A stretch of 64,000 nt of DNA from Vibrio stylophorae. Lineage in GTDB: Bacteria > Pseudomonadota > Gammaproteobacteria > Enterobacterales > Vibrionaceae. The stretch is taken from positions 62,001 to 126,000 of the forward strand of contig NZ_CAKLDI010000001.1 in assembly GCF_921293875.1 (NCBI RefSeq). The letters run 5' to 3'. Below the pieces are notes generated by a model. It worked only from the letters and a program-made list of their open reading frames with translations. It made no database searches and was not told the DNA's origin. Shown here piece by piece: positions 20,883 to 31,288 of this stretch (positions are counted from its first letter, which is position 1; each line of letters starts with the position of its first letter). The position numbers were made by a program, and so were the translations under genes.

Positions 20883-21539
20883 ATGTCCAATACAGCAGTG
20901 CAACCCGGATACAGCCGAGGAGAAGAGATCGCCAATAGTATCAGCCATGGGGCTGGGGTGATTTTTGCTATTGTGGGCTTGGTGTTGCTTCTGGTTGATG
21001 CGGTACATTCCGGTGCGGATACCCTGTCGATCACTAGCTTTGCCATTTATGGCAGCAGCATGATTTTGCTTTATTTGGCATCGACGCTTTATCACGCCAT
21101 CCCATTTGAGCGTGCCAAGCGCGCATTAAAGACCTTTGATCATTGTGCGATTTACCTACTCATTGCTGGTACCTATACGCCTTTTCTATTGATTAGCTTA
21201 CGTACGCCCTTGGCGATTACCTTAATGGCGGTGATCTGGTGTATTGCCTTGATTGGTGTGGTGCTGAAGGTGGCCTTTGTTTATCGCTTTAAAAAGCTTT
21301 CGCTAGCGATCTACCTTGCCATGGGCTGGCTTTCATTGATTGCGGTTTATCAGTTGGCTCAGGCTTTGGCATGGCCGGGAATGCTACTGCTTGCCTTGGG
21401 CGGTGTGGTCTATTCGCTAGGTGTGATTTTTTACGTGTGTAAGCGTATTCCCTACAACCATGCGATTTGGCACGGCTTTGTTTTGGGCGGCACGCTGTGC
21501 CATTTCTTTGCGATTTATCTTTATGTCGTACCGGTTTAG
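20883..21539 (+). CDS. Hemolysin III family (PAQR-type) membrane protein
   Basis: 218 residues, seven membrane segments. The motifs of the HlyIII/PAQR superfamily are present: [11 protein letters not shown] near the N terminus, the STLYH and [16 protein letters not shown] segments, and the C-terminal [16 protein letters not shown], which together provide Ser/Asp/His residues of a presumed metal site. The name is historical; the bacterial role is not settled and lipid hydrolase activity has been suggested. AAGGAA at about 20872-20877 supports the start. It is flanked by terminators on both sides, so it is its own unit. Confidence 0.92.
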   Translation: MSNTAVQPGYSRGEEIANSISHGAGVIFAIVGLVLLLVDAVHSGADTLSITSFAIYGSSMILLYLASTLYHAIPFERAKRALKTFDHCAIYLLIAGTYTPFLLISLRTPLAITLMAVIWCIALIGVVLKVAFVYRFKKLSLAIYLAMGWLSLIAVYQLAQALAWPGMLLLALGGVVYSLGVIFYVCKRIPYNHAIWHGFVLGGTLCHFFAIYLYVVPV

Positions 21540-21592
21540 CCTGATTTCACTGAATATAGCCATTTGAAAAGTGCTGAAAAAAACACCTCTTG

Positions 21593-21618
21593 AAAACCGC
21601 GATGATTCGCGGTTTTTT
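21593..21618 (+). terminator. Terminator after the hemolysin-III-like gene
   Basis: A 10 bp stem AAAACCGCGA / TCGCGGTTTT with loop TGAT and a T run. Confidence 0.9.
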
Positions 21619-21712
21619 CATGGAAAGTTGAGAGCGAGTGATTTGTTTTTGCTGTCTCAACGGCATGCGGCTTGTTTCAATATAAGCATGATAATATTAT
21701 CTAATTAATTGA

Positions 21713-21766
21713 TTTATATTATTTATATTATTTATATTATTTATATTATTTATATTATTTATATTT
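21713..21766 (+). repeat. 9-bp tandem repeat (six units)
   Basis: Six back-to-back copies of TTTATATTA, the last with one change at its final base. It ends 28 bases before the start of the following gene, that is, in the expected promoter or leader region. The 21619-21712 stretch before it is plain AT-rich DNA. Confidence 0.97.
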
Positions 21767-21794
21767 GCTTTGTTGCGAGTCATGGAATGACCGA

Positions 21795-22502
21795 ATGAAA
21801 AATAGATGCTATCTACTGGCACTGCTACCTGTGGTGGCTTTGGCAACACAGTCTCCAGACCCCTACCTCATTACCACGAAAGCGATCAGTAAGACTGAGT
21901 TTGATGGTTATATTGCGCAGACGAAGCAGCAAAAGCCACATCAGCTGCAGTTGATATTGAATGAGCAGAAAGCCTATCAAATGATTGGCTCGCGGATGGC
22001 GGTGGTCTATGACAACCAATATGAGCAGAATAACCCCATGCGCTCGCTGACGTTGTTTGATGCTAAGGGCCAACAAATTTATCACAATGAGCAGATGTTT
22101 GAGTGCGGCTTTGATGCTTATCTACCGCAGCTGGATGTGCTGGCTCTGATTTGTGGGCATGAATCGGATTATATTTTGGATCTAAAGACAGGCCAGCAGC
22201 TGGATTATAACCCGCGTTATTTGCGTTACGCACCGAACGGTCAATGGCGTATTGCAACATGGGAAAATGGCCAATATACGGAGTTTGCGCTGCATCGACA
22301 GCTTGAGGGTGTTTGGCAGTCGGTGAATTATCGCAATGCCAAAGGGAAATATCAGTGTATGGCTGCGCCCACCACAGATGATTCGGGTGAGTCCACGCAC
22401 TGTGCAGGTATGGGATTAACCCAATGGGTGAGCAATGACGCTTGGGTGTTTTATGACTGGGTCAGCGATGGTTATTTCTACAGTCAGTTGAGCGAAAAAT
22501 AG
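21795..22502 (+). CDS. Secreted protein of unknown function
   Basis: 235 residues from the ATG at 21795; I do not recognise the family. The first 18 residues form a signal peptide (MKNRCYLLALLPVVALA, cleavage likely after ALA). There is no lipobox. The mature part has regular YDNQ/FDAKGQQI/LDLKTGQQLDY strand-turn-strand elements suggestive of a beta-propeller or beta-sandwich, and cysteines at about 102, 119, 187 and 201 that could form disulfides. GGAATGA at 21784-21790 may serve as a weak ribosome-binding site. The gene stands alone, with terminators before and after and an AT-rich 9-bp repeat in front. Confidence 0.72.
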   Translation: MKNRCYLLALLPVVALATQSPDPYLITTKAISKTEFDGYIAQTKQQKPHQLQLILNEQKAYQMIGSRMAVVYDNQYEQNNPMRSLTLFDAKGQQIYHNEQMFECGFDAYLPQLDVLALICGHESDYILDLKTGQQLDYNPRYLRYAPNGQWRIATWENGQYTEFALHRQLEGVWQSVNYRNAKGKYQCMAAPTTDDSGESTHCAGMGLTQWVSNDAWVFYDWVSDGYFYSQLSEK

Positions 22503-22520
22503 CGATAGATAGGATTGATA

Positions 22521-22546
22521 GAAACCGCGTGATACGCGGTTTTTTC
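22521..22546 (+). terminator. Terminator after the secreted-protein gene
   Basis: Stem AACCGCG / CGCGGTT extended by AA/TT, followed by T6. Confidence 0.88.
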
Positions 22547-22629
22547 TTGTTGGCTTAGTTTATCGTGAGCTTTTGACCTATGGTGATCCAAAAGCTCAAA
22601 AGGCTGTACGTAAAGGGTGTGCTAGAAAG

Positions 22630-22657
22630 AAAAAGGGAGGCGAAGCCTCCCTTTTTT
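22630..22657. terminator. Terminator at the end of trkH, usable in both directions
   Basis: An 11-12 bp stem (AAAAGGGAGGC with GCCTCCCTTTT) with a three-base loop, flanked by A and T runs. Confidence 0.9.
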
Positions 22658-22674
22658 ATTTTTAAAATCAGTGA

Positions 22675-24120
22675 TTAATTCTTCCAAAATGCCGGGAAGA
22701 ACACCACCAATACAGTCAAAATTTCCAAACGTCCCATCAACATGCCAAGGCTGAGTATCCACTTGGCGAGATCAGGCAGGCCGGCAAAATTACCAGTTGG
22801 ACCGATAAACTCACCCATCCCCGGACCGACGTTGGCCACTGCGGTGATCGATGCGGTGATACTGGTGACCGGATCGATATTCATACAGGCCAGCGCTGCA
22901 GCGATAAAGATGATGGTTAAAATGTAGGTTAAACAGAACGCCAACACTGAGCGCACAATGGTATCGGTCACTGGACGGCGGTTGTAGCGCTGGACAAAGG
23001 TCGCCGATGGATGAATCAGCTGCATCATCTGTTTGCGCCACATGGAGATGGCTACTTGAATACGAAACAGCTTCAAGCCACCTGCCGTTGAACCAGAGCA
23101 AGCACCAATCAGCAAAACAACGGCAAAAATGACCGAAGGCAGTGCGCCCCAAGCAGTAAAGTCATCCAAACCAAAGCCGGTGGTGGTGATCACTGAGACC
23201 AAGTTAAACATGCTGACGCGAATCGCATCATCAATGGCATAGCCGCGTTCAACCACCAGCCAAGTACTGACGATAATGGTGGTCCAAATAACCAATTTAA
23301 AGAAGCCACGAACCTGAGCATCTTTGGTCAGCAAGCGCAATTTGCGATGGCGTAGTGCTTGCACAAAGAGCAAAAATGGCAAACCACCAGCAAACATAAA
23401 GATGGTGCCAACCCAGTGCGCACCTTCTGAAAACTTGTTCATTGAGCTATCAGAGGTAGAGAAACCACCGGTGGAGAGCGTGGTAAAGGCGTGGTTAATC
23501 GCCTCAAACCCAGTCATCCCTGTCAGCATATAACCGATGATACAAAGCAGGGTGAGCACCAAATAGACCGCCATAATGCTTTTGGCGACGGTTTTGGTGC
23601 GCGGTGAGCTTTTATCCGACCAATCTGAGGATTCAGTTTGGAATAGGCGCATACCACCCACCCCAAGCATGGGCAAAATCGCTACCCCCATGACGATAAA
23701 GCCAATACCACCAAGCCATTGCAAAATGGATCGCCAGAGCAGAATACTGGGCGCCATCTCATCAAGGCCACTGAGCACGGTTGAACCCGTGGTGGTGATC
23801 CCTGACATGGTCTCAAAGTAAGCGTTGGTAAAACTGATATGGTTGATAAAGACAAAGGGTAGCGCGGCAAAGGCGCTGGCGATGGTCCACACCAGCGTGG
23901 TGAGCAGGAACATATCGCGCACCCCCAGTGTGAATTTAGCACCACGGCCCCAAGTGAGCATTGCAAGCGCAGCGCAGTGGGTGATGATCACCGATTTACC
24001 GAAATCAATAAACCCCGGGGTACCGGTGGCTAGCGCCAGTACCGTCGGGATATACATAAATAGGGCGATCTTAGACAGCACCAAGCCTAATACAAAGGCG
24101 ATTGAGCGGGCATTGACCAT
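22675..24120 (-). CDS. trkH: Trk potassium uptake transporter TrkH
   Basis: 481 residues (E. coli 483). Inner-membrane potassium channel-like subunit with four membrane-pore-membrane repeats. Selectivity-filter regions visible are SGITTTGSTV, TLSTGGFSTSD, SVITTTGFGLDD and the fourth-repeat AVANVGPGMGE. It needs TrkA for gating. It starts nine bases after trkA and is last in the def-fmt-rsmB-trkA-trkH order. Confidence 0.97.
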   Translation of the reverse strand: MVNARSIAFVLGLVLSKIALFMYIPTVLALATGTPGFIDFGKSVIITHCAALAMLTWGRGAKFTLGVRDMFLLTTLVWTIASAFAALPFVFINHISFTNAYFETMSGITTTGSTVLSGLDEMAPSILLWRSILQWLGGIGFIVMGVAILPMLGVGGMRLFQTESSDWSDKSSPRTKTVAKSIMAVYLVLTLLCIIGYMLTGMTGFEAINHAFTTLSTGGFSTSDSSMNKFSEGAHWVGTIFMFAGGLPFLLFVQALRHRKLRLLTKDAQVRGFFKLVIWTTIIVSTWLVVERGYAIDDAIRVSMFNLVSVITTTGFGLDDFTAWGALPSVIFAVVLLIGACSGSTAGGLKLFRIQVAISMWRKQMMQLIHPSATFVQRYNRRPVTDTIVRSVLAFCLTYILTIIFIAAALACMNIDPVTSITASITAVANVGPGMGEFIGPTGNFAGLPDLAKWILSLGMLMGRLEILTVLVVFFPAFWKN

Positions 24121-24129
24121 AACGAACTC

Positions 24130-25506
24130 TTATAGGAAGAAAGGACTCGGCTGGAATAGGCGCTCGACATCCGGCACATATTTTTTATCGACGAGGAACA
24201 TCACCACATGGTCATTTTGTTCGATCACTGTGCGATCGTTAGCAATAATGACCGACTCACCGCGCACAATAGCGCCGATGGTGGTACCCGGTGGAAGCTT
24301 GATATCGCCAATGGCGCGTCCCACCACTTTTGAGTTGGCGCTGTCGCCATGGGCGATTGCTTCAATGGCTTCTGCTGCGCCGCGGCGAAGCGAAGACACA
24401 CTGACGATATCACCACGACGAACATGGGTTAGTAGCGCCGAGATCGTGGCTTGTTGCGGTGAAATGGCGATATCAATATTGCCACCTTGCACCAAATCCA
24501 CATAAGCACCACGTTGAATCAGCACCATCACTTTCTTGGCGCCCATGCGCTTGGCCAGCATCGCTGACATGATGTTGGATTCATCTTCATTGGTGACGGC
24601 GATAAACACATCCACTTGCTCAATGTTTTCTTCACTGAGTAACTCTTGATCTGCGGCATCACCACAAAAGACGATGGTGTTTTGTAGTTTCTCTGAGAGA
24701 TATTCGGCGCGCGCTAAATTACGTTCAATGAGCTTCACGCTGTAATCAATTTCAAGCTGCTTAGCAAGACCGGCACCAATGTTACCGCCGCCAACAATCA
24801 TGATGCGTTTGTATGGCTTTTCAAGGCGTTGCAGCTCACTCATCACATCACGAATATGACCGCTGGCAGCGACGAAGAAGACTTCATCATCAGCTTCAAT
24901 CACCGTCGTGCCCTTTGGACGAATCGGTTGACCTTGACGGAAAATCGCAGCGACACGGGTGTCGATGTGCGGCATATGCTCGCGCAGTGTAGACAGTGCA
25001 TTGCCCACCAGAGGGCCGCCATAATAGGCTTTAACCGCAACCAGACTGACTTTGTCTTCAGCAAAGGTCACTACTTGTAGCGCGCCAGGGTAGGCAATTA
25101 AGCGTTTGATGTAAGAGGTCACCAGCTCTTCTGGTGCAATTAAATGATCGACAGGCACTGCATCAGATAAAAACAGACGCTGTTTGGCGCGAAGATATTC
25201 TGGAGAACGAATGCGAGCAACGCGATTGGGCGTATTGAAAAGCGTAAAAGCGACTTGGCAGGCGATCATATTGGTTTCATCGGAGTTGGTGACTGCCACC
25301 AACATGTCGGCGTCGCCAGCGCCGGCTTCTTCAAGAGTTCTAGGGTGGCTGGCATAACCATTGACCACCCGTAAATCATACTTATCTTGTAACTCGCGAA
25401 GTCGTTCAGGATCTTTATCGACAATGGTGATGTCGTTATTTTCACCGACGAGGTTTTCAGCTAGGGTGCCGCCCACTTGGCCTGCACCTAAGATAATGAT
25501 TTTCAT
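24130..25506 (-). CDS. trkA: Trk system potassium uptake protein TrkA
   Basis: 458 residues, the same as E. coli TrkA. Peripheral cytoplasmic gating subunit with two RCK units; each begins with a Rossmann nucleotide motif, [11 protein letters not shown] at the N terminus and [15 protein letters not shown] near 235, and each has a C-terminal TrkA_C domain. It binds NAD(H) and ATP/ADP and controls TrkH. Downstream of rsmB by 39 bases. Confidence 0.97.
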   Translation of the reverse strand: MKIIILGAGQVGGTLAENLVGENNDITIVDKDPERLRELQDKYDLRVVNGYASHPRTLEEAGAGDADMLVAVTNSDETNMIACQVAFTLFNTPNRVARIRSPEYLRAKQRLFLSDAVPVDHLIAPEELVTSYIKRLIAYPGALQVVTFAEDKVSLVAVKAYYGGPLVGNALSTLREHMPHIDTRVAAIFRQGQPIRPKGTTVIEADDEVFFVAASGHIRDVMSELQRLEKPYKRIMIVGGGNIGAGLAKQLEIDYSVKLIERNLARAEYLSEKLQNTIVFCGDAADQELLSEENIEQVDVFIAVTNEDESNIMSAMLAKRMGAKKVMVLIQRGAYVDLVQGGNIDIAISPQQATISALLTHVRRGDIVSVSSLRRGAAEAIEAIAHGDSANSKVVGRAIGDIKLPPGTTIGAIVRGESVIIANDRTVIEQNDHVVMFLVDKKYVPDVERLFQPSPFFL

Positions 25507-25545
25507 GTCAACGCTCTCATAAAATGCGAAGTTGCGTGCGTGAAA

Positions 25546-26835
25546 TTAATGCGCTTCTTTGACCAACACGGCGTAGTAGAAGCCATCCATGTTTTCTTCC
25601 CCGGGCACAATTTGTCGGCCGGGTTGACACGGATCACCGAGGGTGAGGCGTGCATCGGCGTGGCTTTGCAAAAAGCGAGCAACCTGTAAATGGTTCTCTT
25701 GAGCCATCACCGAACAAGTGGCGTAAACCAAGGTGCCACCGGGTTTGAGTTGTTGCCACATGGCGTCAAAAATAGCCTGTTGTAGCTCAGCCAGAGCGTC
25801 GATATCTTCGCCGCGACGCAGCCATTTTATATCAGGATGGCGGCGAATCACACCTGTTGCCGAGCAAGGCGCGTCTAGCAAAATGCGATCAAACTGCGGG
25901 CCATGGTGCCAAGCCGCAGGATTGCTGGCGTCAGCATGAATCACTTCGGCGTTCAGTTGAAGGCGATTTAAGTTTTCAAAAACGCGCTTTAAGCGGTTTT
26001 CATCGGCATCAATGGCGACAACTTTGGCTTCAGGCGCGCGCTCTAAAATATGGCAAGTTTTACCGCCAGGTGCGGCGCAGGCATCCAAAATATACTCGCC
26101 ATTTTGTGGCTCAAGATAGTTTACGGCCAGCTGTGCTGCGGCATCTTGTACTGACACCCAGCCCTGCGCAAATCCCGGTAGCGTTTGTACATCGCAAGGC
26201 TTACTCAGCATCAAAGCATCATCTGCCTGTGAATGCGGTGTTGCTTCAATACCTTCAGCTTGCAATAGCGCTAAATATTGCGCACGACTATGGTGCTGGC
26301 GATTCACTCGCAGCCACATCGGTGCTTTGGTGTTGTTGGCTGCGACGATTTGCTGCCATTGCTCAGGATAGGTGTGCTGCAATCCTTTAAGAAGCCAGCC
26401 CGGATGACCATAACGGCCACTGTCGCGACTATCAGCTTGCGCTTCTAGCTCGGCTTGTTGGCGCTGGAAATTGCGTAGCACTGCGTTGATCAGTCCTTTG
26501 AGGCGCGGCGCTTTGAGCGCTTGCGCGGCAGCAACGGTTTCTGCAACGGCGGCATGCGCTGGAATGCGCATTTGGCTGAGCTGATAGAGCCCCACCAAAA
26601 TCAGATGGTGCAATACGCGCTGCTTACCCTTCAGTGGCTTATCCATCAACTGATTGGCAATGGCCTCAAAGCGCGGTAACCAGCGAAGAACGCCATAGCA
26701 GATCTCTTGAAGCAAGGCTTGGTCACGCGGAGCGACCTGTTGTTGCGCTTGTGGCAAGGCTTGTGACAGTGATTGACCTTGGTCCACCACTTGATAGATC
26801 ACTTGTGCGGCGACGGCTCGAATATTGCGACTCAT
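25546..26835 (-). CDS. rsmB: 16S rRNA m5C967 methyltransferase RsmB
   Basis: 429 residues from the ATG at 26835, equal to E. coli RsmB. N-terminal NusB-like RNA-binding domain (about 1-140), then the SAM domain with [19 protein letters not shown] and TCSV, the last two carrying the catalytic and release cysteines of the RsmB family. A start further upstream (26898) is possible but the conserved protein begins at [14 protein letters not shown] lies just before the ATG. Confidence 0.96.
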   Translation of the reverse strand: MSRNIRAVAAQVIYQVVDQGQSLSQALPQAQQQVAPRDQALLQEICYGVLRWLPRFEAIANQLMDKPLKGKQRVLHHLILVGLYQLSQMRIPAHAAVAETVAAAQALKAPRLKGLINAVLRNFQRQQAELEAQADSRDSGRYGHPGWLLKGLQHTYPEQWQQIVAANNTKAPMWLRVNRQHHSRAQYLALLQAEGIEATPHSQADDALMLSKPCDVQTLPGFAQGWVSVQDAAAQLAVNYLEPQNGEYILDACAAPGGKTCHILERAPEAKVVAIDADENRLKRVFENLNRLQLNAEVIHADASNPAAWHHGPQFDRILLDAPCSATGVIRRHPDIKWLRRGEDIDALAELQQAIFDAMWQQLKPGGTLVYATCSVMAQENHLQVARFLQSHADARLTLGDPCQPGRQIVPGEENMDGFYYAVLVKEAH

Positions 26836-26918
26836 AATTTTCTCGTTGGATATTGGTTTGACCGCAGCGATTGATGCTGGTGAAGCGGCTGCGGTCAATG
26901 GGGCAAAAGGGCAATGGC

Positions 26919-27866
26919 TTAGTTGAGGGTTTTACCAGGTTCAAACCACTCCTTGCGCGCATTGAGTAGATCGGCGCAGGACATTGCTTTTTTACCTGGA
27001 ATTTGTAGCGATTGTAGCTGCAGTGCGCTGCCCTCACCACAGGCGATGGTGATGCCTTGCTTATTGGCGCTGAGCACTGTGCCTGGTACTTGGCTGTGCT
27101 GCTGATCGCTCACTTGCGCTTGCCAAACCTTAATATCTTGCTCTTGGCAGGCGAAATAACTGATCGGCCATGGGTTAAAAGCACGAATACAGCGTTCAAT
27201 AAAGTCAGCTGGTTGCTGCCAATCGATTTTCGCTTCCTCTTTGCTCAACTTTTTCGCGTAGTTGGCCAATGCGTCATCTTGTTTGATGGCCGTGATTGGG
27301 CCTTGCGCCATTTGATCAAGGGTTTCCACCAGTGCCACAGGACCCAGTTCCGCTAGTTTGTGGTACAGGCTAGCGCTGGTATCAGTGGCTTCAATTGGTA
27401 GCTTGGCGATGGTGATCATATCGCCGGTATCTAGACCTACATCCATCTGCATAATGGTCACGCCCGTTTCGCTATCACCCGCCCAGAGTGAGCGTTGAAT
27501 CGGTGCAGCGCCACGCCAGCGAGGCAAAATCGAGCCATGCACGTTGATGCAGCCTAAGCGTGGTGTATCAAGCACCACTTTAGGCAGTAGCATGCCATAG
27601 GCCACAACCACCATAATATCGGCATCAATGGCAGCGAGTTCTTGCTGCGCGGCTTCATCTTTTAGGCTTTGTGGCTGATAAACCGGAATTTGGTGCTGTT
27701 CAGCGAGTACTTTGACTGCGCTTGGGGTGAGCTTTTTACCGCGACCGGCTGGGCGGTCAGGGTTGGTGTAAACGGCCACAACTTGGTGCTGTGAAGACAA
27801 TAACGCCGCCAAATGGTCGGCGGCGAACTCCGGTGTACCGGCAAAAATAATTTTCAAGGGAGTCAT
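26919..27866 (-). CDS. fmt: Methionyl-tRNA formyltransferase
   Basis: 315 residues, identical in length to E. coli Fmt. Formylates initiator Met-tRNA with 10-formyl-THF. The catalytic domain shows [15 protein letters not shown], with the active-site Asn/His/Asp set ([13 protein letters not shown] and [10 protein letters not shown]). AAGAGG precedes the ATG on the minus strand. Follows def by nine bases. Confidence 0.97.
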   Translation of the reverse strand: MTPLKIIFAGTPEFAADHLAALLSSQHQVVAVYTNPDRPAGRGKKLTPSAVKVLAEQHQIPVYQPQSLKDEAAQQELAAIDADIMVVVAYGMLLPKVVLDTPRLGCINVHGSILPRWRGAAPIQRSLWAGDSETGVTIMQMDVGLDTGDMITIAKLPIEATDTSASLYHKLAELGPVALVETLDQMAQGPITAIKQDDALANYAKKLSKEEAKIDWQQPADFIERCIRAFNPWPISYFACQEQDIKVWQAQVSDQQHSQVPGTVLSANKQGITIACGEGSALQLQSLQIPGKKAMSCADLLNARKEWFEPGKTLN

Positions 27867-27875
27867 AAAAGCCTC

Positions 27876-28385
27876 TTAAGCACGCGCCTGTGCACGTTTC
27901 AATTTTTCTAGTTTTTGCATAATGCGTTGGCGCTTTAGTGGCGATAGGTAATCAATGAAGAGCTTACCTTCAAGGTGATCAAGCTCATGTTGAATGCAGA
28001 TCGCCAACAAATCATCTGCATCTAAAGTAAAAGGTTGGCCGTTGCGATCCAGTGCTTTAATCGACACTTGCTCTGCGCGGGGAACCAATGCGCGCGCCTC
28101 TGGCACAGAGAGGCAACCTTCTTCAATTCCCGTTTCGCCGGATTGATCGGTGATTTCTGGGTTGATCAGTACTAAGGGTTGATCGCCCTCTTCCGAGACA
28201 TCAATCACCACAATGCGCTGATGAATGTCGACTTGCGTCGCAGCAAGACCAATCCCCTGTTCGTGATACATGGTTTCGAGCATATCGTCGACCATGGTCT
28301 GAATTTCGGGTGTGACCTCTGCAACAGGTTGCGCGATAGTGCGAAGTCGCTCATCTGGTAGTGTTAATACTTGCAATAATGACAT
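27876..28385 (-). CDS. def: Peptide deformylase
   Basis: 169 residues from the ATG at 28385, equal to E. coli Def. Removes the N-formyl group from new proteins. All three motifs are intact: GIGLAATQ (45-52), EGCLS (89-93) and HELDH (133-137), which hold the metal-binding Cys91 and two histidines. The reading frame stays open further upstream but the conserved start is [14 protein letters not shown]. First gene of the minus-strand unit def-fmt-rsmB-trkA-trkH and divergent from the LysM gene. Confidence 0.97.
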   Translation of the reverse strand: MSLLQVLTLPDERLRTIAQPVAEVTPEIQTMVDDMLETMYHEQGIGLAATQVDIHQRIVVIDVSEEGDQPLVLINPEITDQSGETGIEEGCLSVPEARALVPRAEQVSIKALDRNGQPFTLDADDLLAICIQHELDHLEGKLFIDYLSPLKRQRIMQKLEKLKRAQARA

Positions 28386-28458
28386 AATAACTCGAAAAAT
28401 GTTGAACTGTGCCGAAACAAAGGAACCACTAATTCGCTCAATTCTAGACATTTTATGG

Positions 28459-28487
28459 TTGAAATGACAGCATCGACAAGTTATACG
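28459..28487 (+). promoter_or_regulatory. Probable promoter of the LysM-dprA-smg unit
   Basis: TTGAAA at 28459-28464 and TATACG at 28482-28487 with a 17 bp spacer, 26 bases before the start codon. Confidence 0.5.
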
Positions 28488-28512
28488 CGCGTACTGTAAG
28501 GGAAAAACTGTC

Positions 28513-29664
28513 ATGCGATTCGCTCGAGTCATTTTATTTAGTTGTTTGTTTTTTCTCCCATTCATGGGCTCAGCGATTGAGCTCAAGTCGGGCCATCCTG
28601 AAAAATACACGGTCAAAAAAGGTGATACCCTTTGGGATATCGCTGGAACCTTCCTGAATGAGCCTTGGTTATGGCCAAAGCTTTGGCATGCCAACCCAGA
28701 TATCGTCAACCCGCACCTCATTTATCCTGGTGATGTGATCACTTTGATTTGGGTCGATGGCAAGCCATCATTGCAAGTGAACCAAAAACCGAATGCGAGC
28801 CAAAAAGAGAGCGCTGTGCCTTCTGTGGATACGCAAGCGGTTGAACCTTACTTCCGTAAAGAACGTTTGATTGAACAAGGTATGCTCGATACCTCAGCCA
28901 AGATTGTTGGTACCAATGAAGAAAGTATCGGTTGGTATGATGATTCTATGGTGCTTTACAGCGACAAAGTGCTGCATACGGAAAACGTGGCCATCTATCG
29001 TATTGGTGAGCCTGTGACCCGTGAGCTTGAAGACGGCGAGACCGTGACAGCTTATCGCGCGATTAAAGTGGCTACGGCAACGCAAACACCAATCGACAAT
29101 GGTATGGCGCAGCTGAACATTACTCAGATTCGCCAAGAGATCACCCAAAACGATATCGTGCTGCCCTATGAGAGCGTCAATACTCTCCCTGTGTATTTCC
29201 AGCTGAACCCTGCACCAAAAGGTTTGAAAGCAACATCACTAGGCGGTACTGATGCACGTCGTTACTTGGCGACAAACCAAGTGACCCTGCTTGATGTGGG
29301 TGCCAAAGATGGTGTGGAAGCGGGCGATATCATGCAAATCGCATTGCCAGGTAATGGTCTGAAGAAGAAAGACGAAGAATATTCATTCACCAAGAAAGAC
29401 AAAGCACCTTTGGTATTGCCAAACAAGGTGATTGGTGAAGCGATGATCTTCAAAACCTACGACTACTTTAGCTATGCGATCATCACCAAGAGCACTGAGC
29501 CTGTGACCAGCAAATCATTGTTCGTTGCACCGCCACAGCCGAAAAAGCCAGTTGCTGACGCAGCAACAGAGCAAGCAGCCGATCAAACAGCTGCAGATAA
29601 GAAAGCCGCTCAAGCAAAAGTTGTTGATGTTGAAGCGGGTGCCGACCTTGCCGCAGCGCCTTAA
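28513..29664 (+). CDS. Secreted LysM-domain protein
   Basis: 383 residues. Signal peptide at 1-20 (cleavage after GSA). One LysM domain at about 30-79 ([14 protein letters not shown] through [14 protein letters not shown]), which binds peptidoglycan glycan chains; this form with the inserted [17 protein letters not shown] is typical of the protein encoded next to dprA in gammaproteobacteria. The rest is beta-rich with an Ala/Lys/Gln-rich tail. No catalytic domain is visible. Its TAA overlaps the dprA ATG, so the two are translationally coupled. Its role in the envelope is unknown. Confidence 0.9.
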   Translation: MRFARVILFSCLFFLPFMGSAIELKSGHPEKYTVKKGDTLWDIAGTFLNEPWLWPKLWHANPDIVNPHLIYPGDVITLIWVDGKPSLQVNQKPNASQKESAVPSVDTQAVEPYFRKERLIEQGMLDTSAKIVGTNEESIGWYDDSMVLYSDKVLHTENVAIYRIGEPVTRELEDGETVTAYRAIKVATATQTPIDNGMAQLNITQIRQEITQNDIVLPYESVNTLPVYFQLNPAPKGLKATSLGGTDARRYLATNQVTLLDVGAKDGVEAGDIMQIALPGNGLKKKDEEYSFTKKDKAPLVLPNKVIGEAMIFKTYDYFSYAIITKSTEPVTSKSLFVAPPQPKKPVADAATEQAADQTAADKKAAQAKVVDVEAGADLAAAP

Positions 29665-30788
29665 TGGCTGATCTGACTGCTTGGTTAACCCTATACACTG
29701 CGCCGAGAATCGGCGCAGTGTCGTTTCATCGGCTGCTTGAAAAGCATTCACCTGAATTTTGGTGTCTGCAATCCGATGATTTCCTTGCGCAAGCTGGACT
29801 TACTCAGCCGCAAATTCAAGCCATTCGACAGCCCAATAAGGCGCTGATTGATGCCTGCTTGCATTGGGCTGCGCAGCCTCACTGTCATCTACTACACTAC
29901 GACCACCCACTTTACCCAGCCCTATTAAAAGAAACCGTGGCCGCGCCGCCACTGCTATTTGTTCAAGGCGATCCTCAAATTTTAGCGCTGCCACAGATTG
30001 CCATTGTTGGTAGCCGCAGCGCATCGGCAGATGGCCGTGCTCAGGCCTTTCATTTTGCCCAAGGCTTAGCGGAGCAAGGGATTGTGGTGACCAGTGGTTT
30101 AGCGCTGGGTGTGGATGGTCAAGCGCATCGCGGCGCGCTGGCCGCCAATGGATTAACTGTGGCGGTGATGGGGACAGGCTTGAACCAAATTTATCCTGCC
30201 AGACACCGCAGCTTGGCGGCCGAGATCATCGAAAGTGGTGCTTTGGTTTCTGAATTTCTACCCAACCAAGCGCCGGTAGCGCATAATTTTCCACGTCGAA
30301 ATCGGGTGATCTCAGGGTTAAGTCGTGGCGTACTCGTTTTAGAAGCGGCAGCGCGAAGTGGCTCGCTGATTACTGCGCGATATGCTCTAGAGCAAAATCG
30401 TGATGTTTTTGCGGTGCCTGGCCATATTCATAATCCACTCAGTCAGGGCCCCAATCAGCTGATCAAACAAGGTGCTTATTTGGTTGAGCATGTGGATGAT
30501 ATTGTTCAACAAATGTCCAATCTTGTAGTGCCTGATCTGCATCGAAATTCACCCGCACCTCAGGCGCAAGGTGGGGGGATTATTTGCACAGCAAAGCCTG
30601 CGGAGCTCTTGCCATTTGCCAAGCTGTTGGATACTTTAGGCGATACAGCGACCCCTGTGGATCAAATTGCAGAACGAAGTGGTCTGCCGGTTCACGAGGT
30701 CATGGGCCAACTCCTTGAATTGGAGCTCCTTGGCGCCGTTTCAATGTTAGATGGTGGTTATATCCTCACGAGGAGTTGCAAGTCATGA
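29664..30788 (+). CDS. dprA: DNA processing protein DprA (Smf)
   Basis: 374 residues, the same as E. coli Smf. Loads RecA onto incoming single-stranded DNA during natural transformation, a trait well known in Vibrionaceae. N-terminal SAM-like domain, a Rossmann-like DprA domain ([10 protein letters not shown] and [28 protein letters not shown]) and a C-terminal winged helix. It starts inside the stop of the LysM gene and ends inside the start of smg. A perfect 12-bp inverted repeat lies inside the first 60 bases (see 29695). Confidence 0.95.
   Translation: MADLTAWLTLYTAPRIGAVSFHRLLEKHSPEFWCLQSDDFLAQAGLTQPQIQAIRQPNKALIDACLHWAAQPHCHLLHYDHPLYPALLKETVAAPPLLFVQGDPQILALPQIAIVGSRSASADGRAQAFHFAQGLAEQGIVVTSGLALGVDGQAHRGALAANGLTVAVMGTGLNQIYPARHRSLAAEIIESGALVSEFLPNQAPVAHNFPRRNRVISGLSRGVLVLEAAARSGSLITARYALEQNRDVFAVPGHIHNPLSQGPNQLIKQGAYLVEHVDDIVQQMSNLVVPDLHRNSPAPQAQGGGIICTAKPAELLPFAKLLDTLGDTATPVDQIAERSGLPVHEVMGQLLELELLGAVSMLDGGYILTRSCKS
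29695..29721 (+). other. Perfect 12-bp inverted repeat inside the start of dprA
   Basis: ACACTGCGCCGA, a GAA spacer, then its exact reverse complement. In RNA this is a very stable, GC-rich hairpin beginning 32 bases after the dprA start codon. No T run follows, so it is not an intrinsic terminator. It encodes the TAPRIGAVS stretch. Confidence 0.9.
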
Positions 30789-31258
30789 TGGATATTCTGA
30801 TGTACCTGTTTGAAGCCTATATTCACAGCGATGTGGAGCTCTTGGTGGATCAGGATGAGTTGGCTGACGAGTTGTCGGAAGCGGGCTTTCATCACAACGA
30901 TATTTTAAAAGCACTGGCTTGGTTAGAAAAACTTGGCGCGCTACAAGATGCCGAGCAGCAGCCAATGCTTGCCCAAACTGCGCAGCGCGCACAGCGCATC
31001 TATACTGAGCAAGAGTGCTATCGCATGGACTCGGAATGTCGCGGCTTTTTAATGTTCCTTGAGCAGATTCAGGTGCTTGATCCGGAAACGCGTGAATTGG
31101 TGATTGAGCGTGTGATGGAGCTGGAAACCAATGAGTTTAATCTCGATGATTTGAAGTGGATTATTCTGTTGGTGCTGTTCAATATGCCGGGTAAAGAAGG
31201 GGCTTACCAAGAGATGGAAGATCTTCTTTATGAGGAGCCTGAAGAGTGGCTGCATTAA
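30785..31258 (+). CDS. smg: Smg protein (DUF494)
   Basis: 157 residues from the ATG at 30785, equal to E. coli Smg. Acidic, helical, function unknown; always next to dprA in gammaproteobacteria. AGGAG at 30771-30775 gives the right spacing for this ATG; a TTG at 30776 is too close to it. The start overlaps the dprA stop (ATGA). Confidence 0.94.
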   Translation: MMDILMYLFEAYIHSDVELLVDQDELADELSEAGFHHNDILKALAWLEKLGALQDAEQQPMLAQTAQRAQRIYTEQECYRMDSECRGFLMFLEQIQVLDPETRELVIERVMELETNEFNLDDLKWIILLVLFNMPGKEGAYQEMEDLLYEEPEEWLH

Positions 31259-31288
31259 TTTTTGCTTGAGACCCATGTTCTAAGATCT

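Noticed and set aside
20883-21539. A hemolysin toxin
   Set aside because: The HlyIII/PAQR family is widespread in harmless bacteria and is named for a historic assay; nothing here points to a toxin.
23825-24505. Plus-strand open frame of 226 codons opposite trkH and trkA
   Set aside because: Antisense to two well-conserved genes, no ribosome-binding site, composition typical of a shadow frame.
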